Source: Colwellia sp. BRX10-3 (GTDB taxonomy: Bacteria; Pseudomonadota; Gammaproteobacteria; Enterobacterales; Alteromonadaceae). Taken from it: 64,000 nt of DNA. Shown piece by piece: positions 28,330-37,079 of this stretch. Location: assembly GCF_014077505.1 (NCBI RefSeq), contig NZ_JACGWA010000001.1, positions 248,001 to 312,000 on the forward strand, written 5' to 3'. Within the stretch, counting starts at the first letter, position 1; each line of letters begins with the position of its first letter. The notes under the pieces were generated by a model. That model searched no databases. It was given only the letters and a program-made list of their open reading frames with translations, and had not been told where the DNA came from. Both the position numbers and the translations under genes were made by a program.

Positions 28330-29430
28330 TTATGAATATTGCTCTGCGATCCAGTTTTGGTAAGAGCCATCCATCACACTTTGCCACCAAGCTTCATTAT
28401 TTAAATACCAAGCAACGGTTTTAGCAATACCTGTTTCAAATGACTCTTTAGGCTTATAGTTCAACTCATTGTTGGTTTTGGTCGCATCAATGGCATAACG
28501 ACGGTCGTGACCAAGTCGGTCTTTCACGTAAGTAATCAGTGACTCAGTGTTTTGCGCCATCGCCGCTTTAGCCGCCGGAAAACGAGTTGCTAAATCTTTA
28601 TTTTTAACAAACTCTTGTTCAACAAGTTTTGAAATAGTTTTAACAATATCAATATTTGCCCACTCATTGTCGCCGCCAATATTGTAATTTTCACCAACTC
28701 GACCATTTTGTAATACTAAATCAATACCATAAGCGTGGTCTTCAACGTATAACCAATCACGAATTTGTTGACCATCACCGTATATTGGCAAGGCTTTATC
28801 ATGCAAAATATTAGTAATAACTAAAGGAATAAGCTTTTCAGGAAAATGAAACGGCCCATAGTTATTTGAACAATTACTGGTAGTAACATTTAAACCATAA
28901 GTATGATGATAAGCACGCACTAAATGATCACTAGCCGCTTTACTCGCCGAATAAGGTGAATTAGGCGCATAAGCAGTATCTTCGGTAAAAGCTGGGTCGG
29001 TAGGTGAAAGCGTGCCATAAACTTCATCAGTAGAAACATGATGAAATCTATGCCCTTCAACAATACTTTCGCCGTCTAACCACACTTTTTTAGCCGCTTT
29101 AAGTAAGCTATAAGTACCCATGATATTAGTTTCAATAAAGGCATCAGGACCAGTAATAGAGCGGTCAACATGAGACTCTGCGGCAAAATGCACTAAAGTA
29201 TCAATACTATGCTCAACCAGTAATGTTTCAATTAAGGCTTGGTCGCAAATATTACCGTGCACAAAAGTAAAGTTAGCTTGGTCTTTTACACTGTCTAAAT
29301 TAGCAATATTGCCCGCGTAAGTTAACGCGTCAAGTACCACAACTTTATCGGCTGAATATTTCTCCATCCAATAATGTACAAAATTAGCGCCAATAAAACC
29401 TGCACCACCTGTAACTAATAATTTTTTCAT
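28330..29430 (-). CDS. rfbB: dTDP-glucose 4,6-dehydratase RfbB
   Basis: Second step of dTDP-L-rhamnose synthesis. A 366-residue SDR protein with NAD loop GGAGFIG at 8-14, the catalytic STDEVYG (Thr-Asp-Glu at ~134-136) and Tyr160/Lys164 in SPYSASK. The four rhamnose genes are consecutive (A, C, D, B in transcription order), with inverted-repeat elements between A and C. Confidence 0.96.
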   Translation of the reverse strand: MKKLLVTGGAGFIGANFVHYWMEKYSADKVVVLDALTYAGNIANLDSVKDQANFTFVHGNICDQALIETLLVEHSIDTLVHFAAESHVDRSITGPDAFIETNIMGTYSLLKAAKKVWLDGESIVEGHRFHHVSTDEVYGTLSPTDPAFTEDTAYAPNSPYSASKAASDHLVRAYHHTYGLNVTTSNCSNNYGPFHFPEKLIPLVITNILHDKALPIYGDGQQIRDWLYVEDHAYGIDLVLQNGRVGENYNIGGDNEWANIDIVKTISKLVEQEFVKNKDLATRFPAAKAAMAQNTESLITYVKDRLGHDRRYAIDATKTNNELNYKPKESFETGIAKTVAWYLNNEAWWQSVMDGSYQNWIAEQYS

Positions 29431-29459
29431 AAAAATCTCGAATTAATAATATAATTTAA

Positions 29460-30356
29460 CTATGCTTCGCGTTCATGTTTTAACGCGGTCATCATATGTG
29501 TTAACTGTGCTTGCCAATGCATTAACGAAAGTTCTGGCAAAGCGTTAACCAAACTCGCTTTATCAAGCACACTGTAATGCGGGCGTTTGGCGGGCGTAGG
29601 GTATTGCGCAGTAGTAATAGGTTTTATGGCTATTTTTTTATCTAATAAACCAAGCTCTACGCCAATATTTTGAATAGCTACAGCAAAATCATACCAACTA
29701 GCCACACCAGTATCAGTATAATGATGAACACCAACAACTTGGCTATTTAAACTTGCAATACAAGCTTGCGCTAAACCTTTAGCATAAGTTGGCGTACCAA
29801 TCTGGTCACTAATAACACCCAATTCAGGTTTAGTCGCCATTAAATTCAGCATAGTTTTTACAAAGTTATTACCGTGCGTTGAATACACCCAAGACGTGCG
29901 AATAATAGCGCTATGTTCGGGGTAAATATTGGCAATTAACTGTTCACCCTGCGCTTTACTCGCGCCATAAACACCTAGCGGGTTTATTTCATCGCCCGGT
30001 AAATAAGGCGCACCTTTATCACCATGAAAAACAAAATCTGTTGATATATGCACAAATGGCACTGACAGGGTTTTACACGCTTGCGCTAAATTACCCACAG
30101 CTTTGGCATTAAGTGCAAATGCATTTTCAACATCACCTTCAGCTTGATCTACTGCGGTGTAAGCTGAGGCATTAATAACACCAACGGCGTTATACTGTTT
30201 AAAACAGTTCACCAGTGCTGGAATATCTTGCAAGTCAACATCGTCACGCCCTAAACAGACTATTGCTTGTTCAGATGTTGAAAGTTGACTTAATTCCCAA
30301 GCAAGTTGGCCAGATTTTCCAATAACGATTATTTTCATTGTGTTTTTATCTGTCAT
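29460..30356 (-). CDS. rfbD: dTDP-4-dehydrorhamnose reductase RfbD
   Basis: Final NAD(P)H-dependent reduction to dTDP-L-rhamnose. A 298-residue protein with GKSGQLAWEL as the Rossmann loop, the catalytic Tyr/Lys in LGVYGASKAQGE, and INASAYTAVDQAE. Two starts are possible (30356 or 30338); neither has a clear ribosome site. It lies 29 bases upstream of rfbB and 23 bases downstream of rfbC. Confidence 0.94.
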   Translation of the reverse strand: MTDKNTMKIIVIGKSGQLAWELSQLSTSEQAIVCLGRDDVDLQDIPALVNCFKQYNAVGVINASAYTAVDQAEGDVENAFALNAKAVGNLAQACKTLSVPFVHISTDFVFHGDKGAPYLPGDEINPLGVYGASKAQGEQLIANIYPEHSAIIRTSWVYSTHGNNFVKTMLNLMATKPELGVISDQIGTPTYAKGLAQACIASLNSQVVGVHHYTDTGVASWYDFAVAIQNIGVELGLLDKKIAIKPITTAQYPTPAKRPHYSVLDKASLVNALPELSLMHWQAQLTHMMTALKHEREA

Positions 30357-30379
30357 TATCTATCAATTTAGCTAAGTAT

Positions 30380-30928
30380 TTATTTAAATGTTGGCGCATC
30401 TTTGAACAACAGCCCTACTTCATCTTTAGCAGATAACGAAGGTTTATTGCCATCGCGTAGTGGCCATTGAATGTTTAATGCCGGATCGTTCCATAATAAC
30501 GACACTTCATGCTCAGGGGCATAATAATCAGTACATTTATAAACGAATTCTGCCGACTCACTCATGACATAAAAGCCATGCGCAAAGCCTTGAGGCACCC
30601 ATAATTGGCGTTTATTTTCGCCAGAAAGTACCACGCCAACATGCTGGCCATAAGTGGGTGACGATTTACGCATATCAACCGCAACATCATAAACTTCACC
30701 TGAAGTAACGCGAACTAATTTGCCCTGCGTATTTTTCAGCTGATAATGCAAGCCACGTAAAATACCATGGCTCGATTTACTGTGGTTGTCTTGCACAAAA
30801 GTTTGCTCGGCACAGTGCTTAGTAAACTCGTCAACACGAAAGGTTTCCATAAAAAAACCACGTTCGTCACCAAACACATTCGGTTCTATTATTTTAACGT
30901 CAGCAATAGCGGTATCTATATAATTCAT
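30380..30928 (-). CDS. rfbC: dTDP-4-dehydrorhamnose 3,5-epimerase RfbC
   Basis: A cupin-fold epimerase of 182 residues. The catalytic histidine is in LRGLHYQ (~61), and the C-terminal FAHGFYVMSESAEFVYKCTDYY region is intact. Third step of the rhamnose pathway. Confidence 0.95.
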   Translation of the reverse strand: MNYIDTAIADVKIIEPNVFGDERGFFMETFRVDEFTKHCAEQTFVQDNHSKSSHGILRGLHYQLKNTQGKLVRVTSGEVYDVAVDMRKSSPTYGQHVGVVLSGENKRQLWVPQGFAHGFYVMSESAEFVYKCTDYYAPEHEVSLLWNDPALNIQWPLRDGNKPSLSAKDEVGLLFKDAPTFK

Positions 30929-30957
30929 AAAATCCCATCAAAATACAGAAAAAACAA

Positions 30958-31053
30958 CTCACAGGGAGTAAACAAGGATAACAACAAGAGGTAAAAATAC
31001 TTAATATTAAATAAAACCCTCTTTCTCTTCTCATTCAGTCCTCCCTGTAAAAA
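30958..31053. repeat. imperfect inverted-repeat element, copy b
   Basis: Left arm starts CTCACAGGGAGTAAACAAGG; right arm ends TCAGTCCTCCCTGTAAAAA. The arms are imperfectly complementary, so the RNA would fold into a long hairpin. It lies downstream of rfbA and adjacent to copy c. Confidence 0.7.
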
Positions 31054-31065
31054 TCATATAAATAT

Positions 31066-31173
31066 CTCACAGGAAGTAAACAAGGAGAGCAGGAGGTAAA
31101 GAGGAATACTAGTTCTATAAAACATTGAACTTAAAACCTCTTTCCTTTCTCATTCTCTCCTCCCTGTAAAAAA
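31066..31173. repeat. imperfect inverted-repeat element, copy c
   Basis: Left arm CTCACAGGAAGTAAACAAGG and right arm ending CTCTCCTCCCTGTAAAAAA. It is tandem to copy b in the same orientation, 12 bases apart, and ends ten bases past the rfbA stop. Confidence 0.7.
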
Positions 31174-31182
31174 GGTTAGGCT

Positions 31183-32061
31183 TTAAAACACTCGCTCTTC
31201 AATCAGTTTGATCAAATATTCGCCGTAACCACTTTTACGTAACGGTTGGGCTATTTCACGCAACTTTGCTTCACTTAACCAGCCATTACGATAAGCCACT
31301 TCTTCAGGGCAATTAACTTTTAGGCCTTGGCGTTTATCAATGGTAGAAATAAATTGTGCCGCTGCTAATAAATCATCATGAGTACCAGTATCAAGCCAAG
31401 CTGTACCACGGCCCATAATTTCAACTTTTAACTCGCCCGCTTTTAGGTATTGATCTATTACATCAGTTATCTCTAATTCGCCACGTGGTGAAGGCTTAAC
31501 GTTTTTAGCAAATTCAACTACACGCGAGTCAAAAAAGTACAAACCAGGCACTGCATAATTCGATTTAGGCACTTGTGGCTTTTCTTCAATTGAAATAGCC
31601 GTACCGCTAGCGTCAAACTCAACTACACCATAAGAACGTGGGTTTGACACATGATAACCAAAAACCGTGCCGCCTGATGTTTGAGCATTAGCATTTTGCA
31701 AAGACTTAGTTAAATCATGGCCATAAAACATATTATCGCCAAGCACTAATGCGGCGGCTGCACCTGCAAGAAACTCTTCAGCTAAAATAAAGGCTTGTGC
31801 TAAACCATCAGGGCTAGGTTGTTCTTTATAAGAGATTGATATACCGAAGTTTTCACCATTGCCGAGTAAATCTTCAAATCTATGAGTTTCTTCTGGAGTA
31901 GAAATAATTAGGATCTCTCTAATGCCAGCCTGCATTAGTGTAGCAAGGGGATAGTAAACCATTGGTTTATCATAAACCGGCATCAGTTGCTTACTAACCA
32001 CTTTGGTTAATGGATAAAGTCGAGTACCGCTACCACCGGCTAAAATAATTCCTTTATGCAT
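31183..32061 (-). CDS. rfbA: glucose-1-phosphate thymidylyltransferase RfbA
   Basis: First step of dTDP-L-rhamnose synthesis. A 292-residue protein with the nucleotide-binding [11 protein letters not shown] at 9-19, the conserved [12 protein letters not shown] and [11 protein letters not shown]. It is separated from rfbC by 254 bases containing two inverted-repeat elements. Upstream lie remnants of a glycosyltransferase and of galU, so its native promoter may have been replaced. Confidence 0.96.
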   Translation of the reverse strand: MHKGIILAGGSGTRLYPLTKVVSKQLMPVYDKPMVYYPLATLMQAGIREILIISTPEETHRFEDLLGNGENFGISISYKEQPSPDGLAQAFILAEEFLAGAAAALVLGDNMFYGHDLTKSLQNANAQTSGGTVFGYHVSNPRSYGVVEFDASGTAISIEEKPQVPKSNYAVPGLYFFDSRVVEFAKNVKPSPRGELEITDVIDQYLKAGELKVEIMGRGTAWLDTGTHDDLLAAAQFISTIDKRQGLKVNCPEEVAYRNGWLSEAKLREIAQPLRKSGYGEYLIKLIEERVF

Positions 32062-32106
32062 GTAATTTCCTCTTTTATTTAAACAAACTAAAATACTGAA
32101 CTTTCA

Positions 32107-32173
32107 CTATTTCCAAGTACAACGACGTTCTGCAATTTCTCGCATACTACTTCCATTACTTAAAGGAGTTAAA
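32107..32173 (-). pseudogene. C-terminal remnant of a probable glycosyltransferase
   Basis: On the minus strand the frame before a TAG at 32107-32109 reads ...NGSSMREIAERRCTWK. This resembles the C-terminal helix of GT4-type glycosyltransferases (MREIAxRRYTW...). About 22 codons survive before the frame runs into the galU pseudogene. The assignment is weak because the piece is short. Confidence 0.35.
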
Positions 32174-32760
32174 TTTTGACTCCTCCGGTGCAAGCTCAAC
32201 ACCACCACAATCAACCACACCGTAACTACTGACTTACTTCATAGGTACAGGGCAGGTTCAACCATAATCTGGCTGTAACCACCTACTTCGTTATAACGGC
32301 TTAACATCGCTGCCAAATTTTCAGTTTTTAAATTTGCCGTTGCATCATCTAAAATAACATCGGGTAACACAACAACAAAAGGTTCGTTACCAATAATAGG
32401 CCGCGCTTTTAATACCGCATGGCCTAAACCTTTTGCTTCGCCTTGGCGAACATGCAATATGGTGACGTCTTTCGGGCAAATCGCTTGAATTTCATCAAGT
32501 AATTGACGCTTAACACGCTTTTCTAAAGTAGTTTCAAGCTCAAACGACTTATCAAAATGATTTTCAATGGCGTTTTTAGAAGAATGCGTAACTAATACAA
32601 TTTCTTTAATACCCGCAGATATACATTCATTAACAATTTATTGAATAAGCGGTTTATCAACAATTGGGAGCATTTCCTTTGGAATAGCTTTAGTGCCCGG
32701 TAACATCCGAGTGCACAAACCTGCGACAGGTATTACCGCTTTTGTGATCTTATTTGTCAT
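32174..32760 (-). pseudogene. galU: decayed second copy of galU
   Basis: Closely matches the 5' ~two thirds of the intact galU at 27.1-28.0 kb, and similarity continues ~65 bases upstream of the start. Lesions: the nucleotide-binding GLGTR has become GLCTR; a tyrosine codon is TAA at 32638-32640; about five extra bases near 32250-32256 break the frame; the 3' third is missing. Most other differences are at third codon positions. The copy was therefore under selection until recently, or came from a close relative before decaying. Confidence 0.9.
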
Positions 32761-33108
32761 TTTTTCCTTAAATTGCAATTCTTTACTAATTGTATGGCTT
32801 GTTTATCTAGTTGTCATGGACTTTATAGATAAAAATATGAATGTATGCTTTAAATTACGAAAAACAAGATTTAAACTCAGCTTAAGTATTGAACCCACCG
32901 CATAACAGTGCTGGTCGCTAATATCTTTGTTCACCACGATAAAGTTAACTTTATATTTGTAGAGAAGTTAGGGGGCACTTTAGGTAGCGCAACTATTCAT
33001 ACAACAGCGAAAAAGATATAATTAATTTTTAACTCAAGCTACTTTAGCCATAAATCAATATCTTGTAATTTTTAGTTATGGCTTAACTTTCAGAGCAACA
33101 TAAATTTA
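32761..33108. other. gap upstream of wzi
   Basis: The first ~65 bases are a diverged copy of the sequence upstream of intact galU (TGTATGGCTTG..., TTGTCATGGACTTTATAGAT). The rest should hold the wzi promoter, but I see no convincing -35/-10 pair or hairpin. Confidence 0.5.
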
Positions 33109-34611
33109 ATGAAAAAATTAATTTCAATATTCATCACTCTAACAATTTTTATGTTACATCAAAACACTCAAGCTGAGCCTTGGGTTAATACCTCTAACAT
33201 ATACTTAAAAGCTAATATTCAACTACTAGCAGATACTGGCCACATTATAACACCAGTCACAACCTACCCATTAATGTGGCAAGATATTATACGAGATATT
33301 AAAAATATAGAACTTAACAACTTAACCCCTAACCAGTTAAACGCTTATCACTATATAAAATATCAATTTCAATTAGCGAGCAAAAACCAAATACGTATAA
33401 AAGCGCAAACATCGAAAAACGACAGTCGATTTGTCACCTTTGGTGATACTTTTCGTGATAAAAACAGCATACAGGTTCAATTTAGTATGGTTGGGGATAA
33501 CTTTGCCGCCAAGCTTTCTCCTAGTTTTAGTAATTCACGAAACGATACAAATAGTAGCAATTTCGAGGAAAGTTATATTGCTGCTTTTATCGGCAACTGG
33601 GTAATTTCATTAGGTAAACAAAATAGATGGTATGGTCCAACTTGGGACACAAGCTTAAGCTTATCCAACAACGCTAGTCCGATACCTGCAATTGCGCTTA
33701 CTCGAAAGTCGGCCGAACCATTTACTATCCCTTTCACCAAAGTAGATATACCGTGGACTGTTACAACATTCATGGGAAAAATGGACGATAACCGAATAGT
33801 AAAAAACACTTTACTGTGGGGTTTCAGGCTTAATTTAAAACCATTTAAGAATCTAGAGTTAGGTGTCACCCGCTTAGCCCAATGGGGAGGAGAAGGCCGG
33901 GAACAAAGCTTATCTACTTTTGGGGATATACTAATTGGCAAAACAAATTGCGGTATTGACGGAGTTGTTTGCGAAGGTAACACCCTGAATCCTGCAAACC
34001 AACAAGCCGGATATGATTTACGCTATACCATGAATATTTTTGATTTTCCGTTGAGTTTTTATGGGCAAAAATTTGCTGAAGATGGTAAAGAAGGCACTTT
34101 ACAATATTTAACTAAAGCTCAACCCCAACTAGGTTTTGATTTACATCTCAATGTTTTTGGTAAGCCAAGTACGGTTTACATTGAGTGGGCCGATAGTCTT
34201 GCAGATTGTGGTGAACGGGATAAAATTGGCAACTGTTATTATGAGCATTCAAATTATGAAACCGGCATGCGTTACGAAGGACGTGCCCTTGGCAGTAGCT
34301 ACGACAATGATGCAAAAACCTATGTAATTGGCACCATTTCACAACTTGATATCAATACTCATATGACAGCACGTTTGCGTTATTTAGATCTCAATTATGA
34401 TAATCAAGACAAAGCTCCTAATAACTCAATAATTGGCAATACAGTGTCTAGTATCGCCGAACAGGTTTGGATAATTTCAGCTAGTATTCAACATGATAAG
34501 CAAAACTGGCGCTTTACTTTAGGCACTGATATTAGTCGATCAACTTACATTGATAAGTTACCTAATAGTAACGATTTGAATATTTCACTGACTATTGAAT
34601 ATAACCTTTAG
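33109..34611 (+). CDS. wzi: capsule assembly protein Wzi (outer-membrane beta-barrel)
   Basis: A 500-residue protein with a signal peptide (1-22, ...QNTQA/EP) and a Wzi-family beta-barrel rich in alternating aromatic strands (WVISLGKQNRWYGPTWDTSLSL is the family block) ending in an aromatic-type strand (SLTIEYNL). Wzi lectins help hold or order group 1-type capsule on the cell surface. It is the only plus-strand gene in the polysaccharide locus. It is bracketed by galU remnants on both sides, so it looks like a separately acquired module. Confidence 0.88.
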   Translation: MKKLISIFITLTIFMLHQNTQAEPWVNTSNIYLKANIQLLADTGHIITPVTTYPLMWQDIIRDIKNIELNNLTPNQLNAYHYIKYQFQLASKNQIRIKAQTSKNDSRFVTFGDTFRDKNSIQVQFSMVGDNFAAKLSPSFSNSRNDTNSSNFEESYIAAFIGNWVISLGKQNRWYGPTWDTSLSLSNNASPIPAIALTRKSAEPFTIPFTKVDIPWTVTTFMGKMDDNRIVKNTLLWGFRLNLKPFKNLELGVTRLAQWGGEGREQSLSTFGDILIGKTNCGIDGVVCEGNTLNPANQQAGYDLRYTMNIFDFPLSFYGQKFAEDGKEGTLQYLTKAQPQLGFDLHLNVFGKPSTVYIEWADSLADCGERDKIGNCYYEHSNYETGMRYEGRALGSSYDNDAKTYVIGTISQLDINTHMTARLRYLDLNYDNQDKAPNNSIIGNTVSSIAEQVWIISASIQHDKQNWRFTLGTDISRSTYIDKLPNSNDLNISLTIEYNL

Positions 34612-34955
34612 AGCCTGGGGTTTTCAGGTTAGTATTTCATCTAAAAACCCATATTCGCTATTTAATGATTATCGAGCCCTTCACTTTGGTAATGATAGAA
34701 CAAAATTTTACTCTATCTTTTTGATGAAAAGGCTTGTTATAAGCGTGTTATTGATTTGTACTTTTTGCGGTTTGTCGCCTGAAAGCCCACTCAACCCTTG
34801 ATATTAATGGCATAGAGAAAAGCATCATGGTATGTACAATATTAAGGATTCAATTTTTGTTCAGCGAGGCGATGCCGCGTATTAAGTTTCAGTAAATAAT
34901 AAAAATGATACCGCTGAGTATCATTTTTATGTGTTCTAAATTTAACGACTACTAC
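34612..34955. other. gap after wzi
   Basis: No supported gene. A 68-codon ORF (34595-34801) overlaps wzi and lacks family features. The stretch contains the terminator at 34899-34930. Confidence 0.5.
34899..34930. terminator. terminator after wzi
   Basis: ATAAAAATGATAC / GTATCATTTTTAT is a perfect stem around a six-base loop with flanking A and T runs. It can act on both strands. Confidence 0.8.
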
Positions 34956-35040
34956 CTACTTTTTATAAAACTCTTTAAACCAACTTACAAATTCAGCCAC
35001 GCCTGTTTCAACACTAACTTGTGATTTATAGCCTGTTTTA
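34956..35040 (-). pseudogene. 3' remnant of a UDP-glucuronate epimerase-like gene
   Basis: On the minus strand, 25 codons ending in TAG (34956-34958) read TGYKSQVSVETGVAEFVSWF and then KEFYKK. This is the characteristic C-terminus of UDP-glucuronate 4-epimerases (CapI-like), which often accompany ugd. Its 5' side joins the galU remnant at the shared GCAACTAAA. Confidence 0.6.
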
Positions 35041-35107
35041 GTTGCTGGTAACATCCTTGTACCTAGACCTGAGAGGGGAACACGGCTTTCTATATTCTAT
35101 TTGGCAT
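35034..35107 (-). pseudogene. galU: 5' remnant of a third galU copy
   Basis: From the minus-strand ATG at 35105-35107 the sequence follows galU (MPN...KAV..., then [10 protein letters not shown]) with an internal stop and a frameshift. It then passes into the epimerase remnant at ACTAAA without a spacer. The galU-type ribosome-site region (GGCATTTTTGTCCTTA on the plus strand) is retained. Confidence 0.75.
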
Positions 35108-35136
35108 TTTTGTCCTTAAATATTATTTATATTCAA

Positions 35137-36303
35137 CTAATCCGATCCAAAGAGATCTCTAGTATAAACTTTCTCAATTACGTCATTTAAATCTATACAC
35201 ATTCTATTGGCAACAATGACATCTGATACTTTTTTAAAGTCATTTATATCCTTGATTACTTGCGAATTAAAGAATTCGTTTTCTTCAAGTGCAGGTTCAT
35301 ATATAACCACCTCAATTCCTTCAGCTTTTATCTTTTTTATCACGCCTTGAATTGCTGAAGCTCTAAAATTATCTGAGCCTGTTTTCATTATTAATCTATA
35401 AAAACCAACTCTTTTAGGGTTCTTTTTAATAATAGAGTTAGCTATAAAGTCTTTGCGTGTTTCATTAGCGTCAACTATAGCTTTAATTAAGTTATTAGGT
35501 ACATCTTGGTAGTTAGCAAGAAGTTGTTTAGTATCTTTAGGTAAACAATAGCCACCATAACCAAATGAAGGGTTGTTATAATGAGTGCCTATTCTAGGGT
35601 CCAATCCTACTCCATCGATAATATGCTTGGAATCTAAATCATGGGTTTCAGCATAAGAGTCCAATTCGTTAAAATATGAGACCCTCATAGCAAGGTAAGT
35701 GTTAGAAAATAATTTTACGGCTTCAGCTTCAGTTGAATTGATAAATAGTGTTTCTATATTTTCTTTAATTGCACCTTTAACAAGTAAGTTTGCAAAGAGT
35801 TTAGCACGCTCACTTTGCTCGCCGACAATTATACGAGACGGATAAAGATTGTCATGCAAAGCCTTACCTTCGCGTAAAAATTCAGGTGAAAACATTATAT
35901 TTTCACAACCGAATTCTTGCTTAATACGTTCAGTATAACCAACAGGAACTGTCGATTTAATAATCATCACAGCATTAGAGTTAACAGCTAAGACATCTTT
36001 AATAACCGCTTCTACTGAAGAGGTATTGAAGTAATTTGTTTCTACATCATAGTCTGTTGGTGTTGCAATTATGACAAAATCAGCATCTGAATAAGCCAGA
36101 TTTTTATCAAGAGTCGCTTTAAAGTTGATAGCTTTATTGACTAAAAAGTCTTCAATCTCAACATCTACAATCGGAGATTTTTTTTGATTTAATAAATCAA
36201 CTTTTTCTTTAATTATATCAACCGCAATGACTTCATTGTGCTGCGCTAACAACATTGCATTTGATAAACCCACGTAACCTGTACCGGCTATTGCTATTTT
36301 CAT
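35137..36303 (-). CDS. ugd: UDP-glucose 6-dehydrogenase Ugd
   Basis: Oxidises UDP-glucose to UDP-glucuronate. A 388-residue protein (the same length as E. coli Ugd) with NAD loop [13 protein letters not shown] at 7-19 and the catalytic Cys253 in [16 protein letters not shown]. It is last in the long minus-strand run, 14 bases after the glycosyltransferase. Just beyond its stop lie remnants of an epimerase and galU. Confidence 0.95.
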   Translation of the reverse strand: MKIAIAGTGYVGLSNAMLLAQHNEVIAVDIIKEKVDLLNQKKSPIVDVEIEDFLVNKAINFKATLDKNLAYSDADFVIIATPTDYDVETNYFNTSSVEAVIKDVLAVNSNAVMIIKSTVPVGYTERIKQEFGCENIMFSPEFLREGKALHDNLYPSRIIVGEQSERAKLFANLLVKGAIKENIETLFINSTEAEAVKLFSNTYLAMRVSYFNELDSYAETHDLDSKHIIDGVGLDPRIGTHYNNPSFGYGGYCLPKDTKQLLANYQDVPNNLIKAIVDANETRKDFIANSIIKKNPKRVGFYRLIMKTGSDNFRASAIQGVIKKIKAEGIEVVIYEPALEENEFFNSQVIKDINDFKKVSDVIVANRMCIDLNDVIEKVYTRDLFGSD

Positions 36304-36317
36304 CTGACTCTCTTTTA

Positions 36318-37079
36318 TTATTTTCTAAATACAGCGCGCCAAGCGTAGAAGCAAAAACAAATCGCTGACTTTATTAATGGTAACTTTTCAACTTCCCTAT
36401 ATATCTGCCATTGTCTCTTAGCCTTTTTAAATTTATTTCTTGATATCGAATTAGGCATAATACGGTAACTGGTTAGTACCTCATTAAGCAAATGCGCTTT
36501 TTTACCCGTTTTCAAAAGTTTTAGCCATGTGGCATAATCCTGCCCGGTACGTAATAAAGGCATAGTAATATCATTAAACGCGCTTCTTCGCAGCATAACT
36601 GTAGAACAACCTAAAGTGGCTTTTTTCTTAAGCATATCCTGGTAATTAAAAGCACCTATTTGATTAAAATCAACTGTCTTATTTAATGTTGTCCCATTTA
36701 AGTCAATTAAATCATAAGCGGTGAACGAAAAGTCTATATTAGTCGCCATAAAGTTGAGTTGTTTTTCAAGCTTAACAGGTACCCATAAATCATCACTATC
36801 AATGAAAGCCACATACTCCCCACTCACTCGACTTAAAGAGTTATTTCTCGTCACCGCCGCACCAGAATTAATATCATTTTCAAACACTTTTACTCTAGCA
36901 TCTGATTTTGAAATTTCCTTCAATATTTTTACAGTACTATCATTTGAACAATCATCAGTTACTAACCACTCCCAATCTATAACTGTTTGCTTTTTTATTG
37001 AGTCATATGTCTTTAAAATTTCTGATTCAGAATTATATGTCGCTGTGACAATAGATACTTTTACTTTACTTTTCATCAT
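36318..37079 (-). CDS. family 2 glycosyltransferase
   Basis: A 253-residue GT-A fold enzyme starting [13 protein letters not shown], with the nucleotide-sugar DxD-type motif in AFIDSDDLW (94-97). It lacks transmembrane helices and ends in a basic or hydrophobic tail that may touch the membrane. It adds one sugar to the undecaprenyl-linked repeat; donor and acceptor are unknown. The start overlaps manB by 14 bases. Confidence 0.85.
   Translation of the reverse strand: MMKSKVKVSIVTATYNSESEILKTYDSIKKQTVIDWEWLVTDDCSNDSTVKILKEISKSDARVKVFENDINSGAAVTRNNSLSRVSGEYVAFIDSDDLWVPVKLEKQLNFMATNIDFSFTAYDLIDLNGTTLNKTVDFNQIGAFNYQDMLKKKATLGCSTVMLRRSAFNDITMPLLRTGQDYATWLKLLKTGKKAHLLNEVLTSYRIMPNSISRNKFKKAKRQWQIYREVEKLPLIKSAICFCFYAWRAVFRK

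Noticed and set aside
30958-31173. Inverted-repeat elements read as terminators of rfbA
   Set aside because: On the minus strand the T-run precedes rather than follows the hairpins, and the same element occurs elsewhere; a repeat family fits better.
32239-32457. Apparent 72-residue nucleotidyltransferase gene
   Set aside because: It is an open stretch of the galU pseudogene, not a gene of its own.
34595-34801. 68-codon ORF after wzi
   Set aside because: It overlaps the wzi 3' end in another frame, has no ribosome site and no recognisable features.
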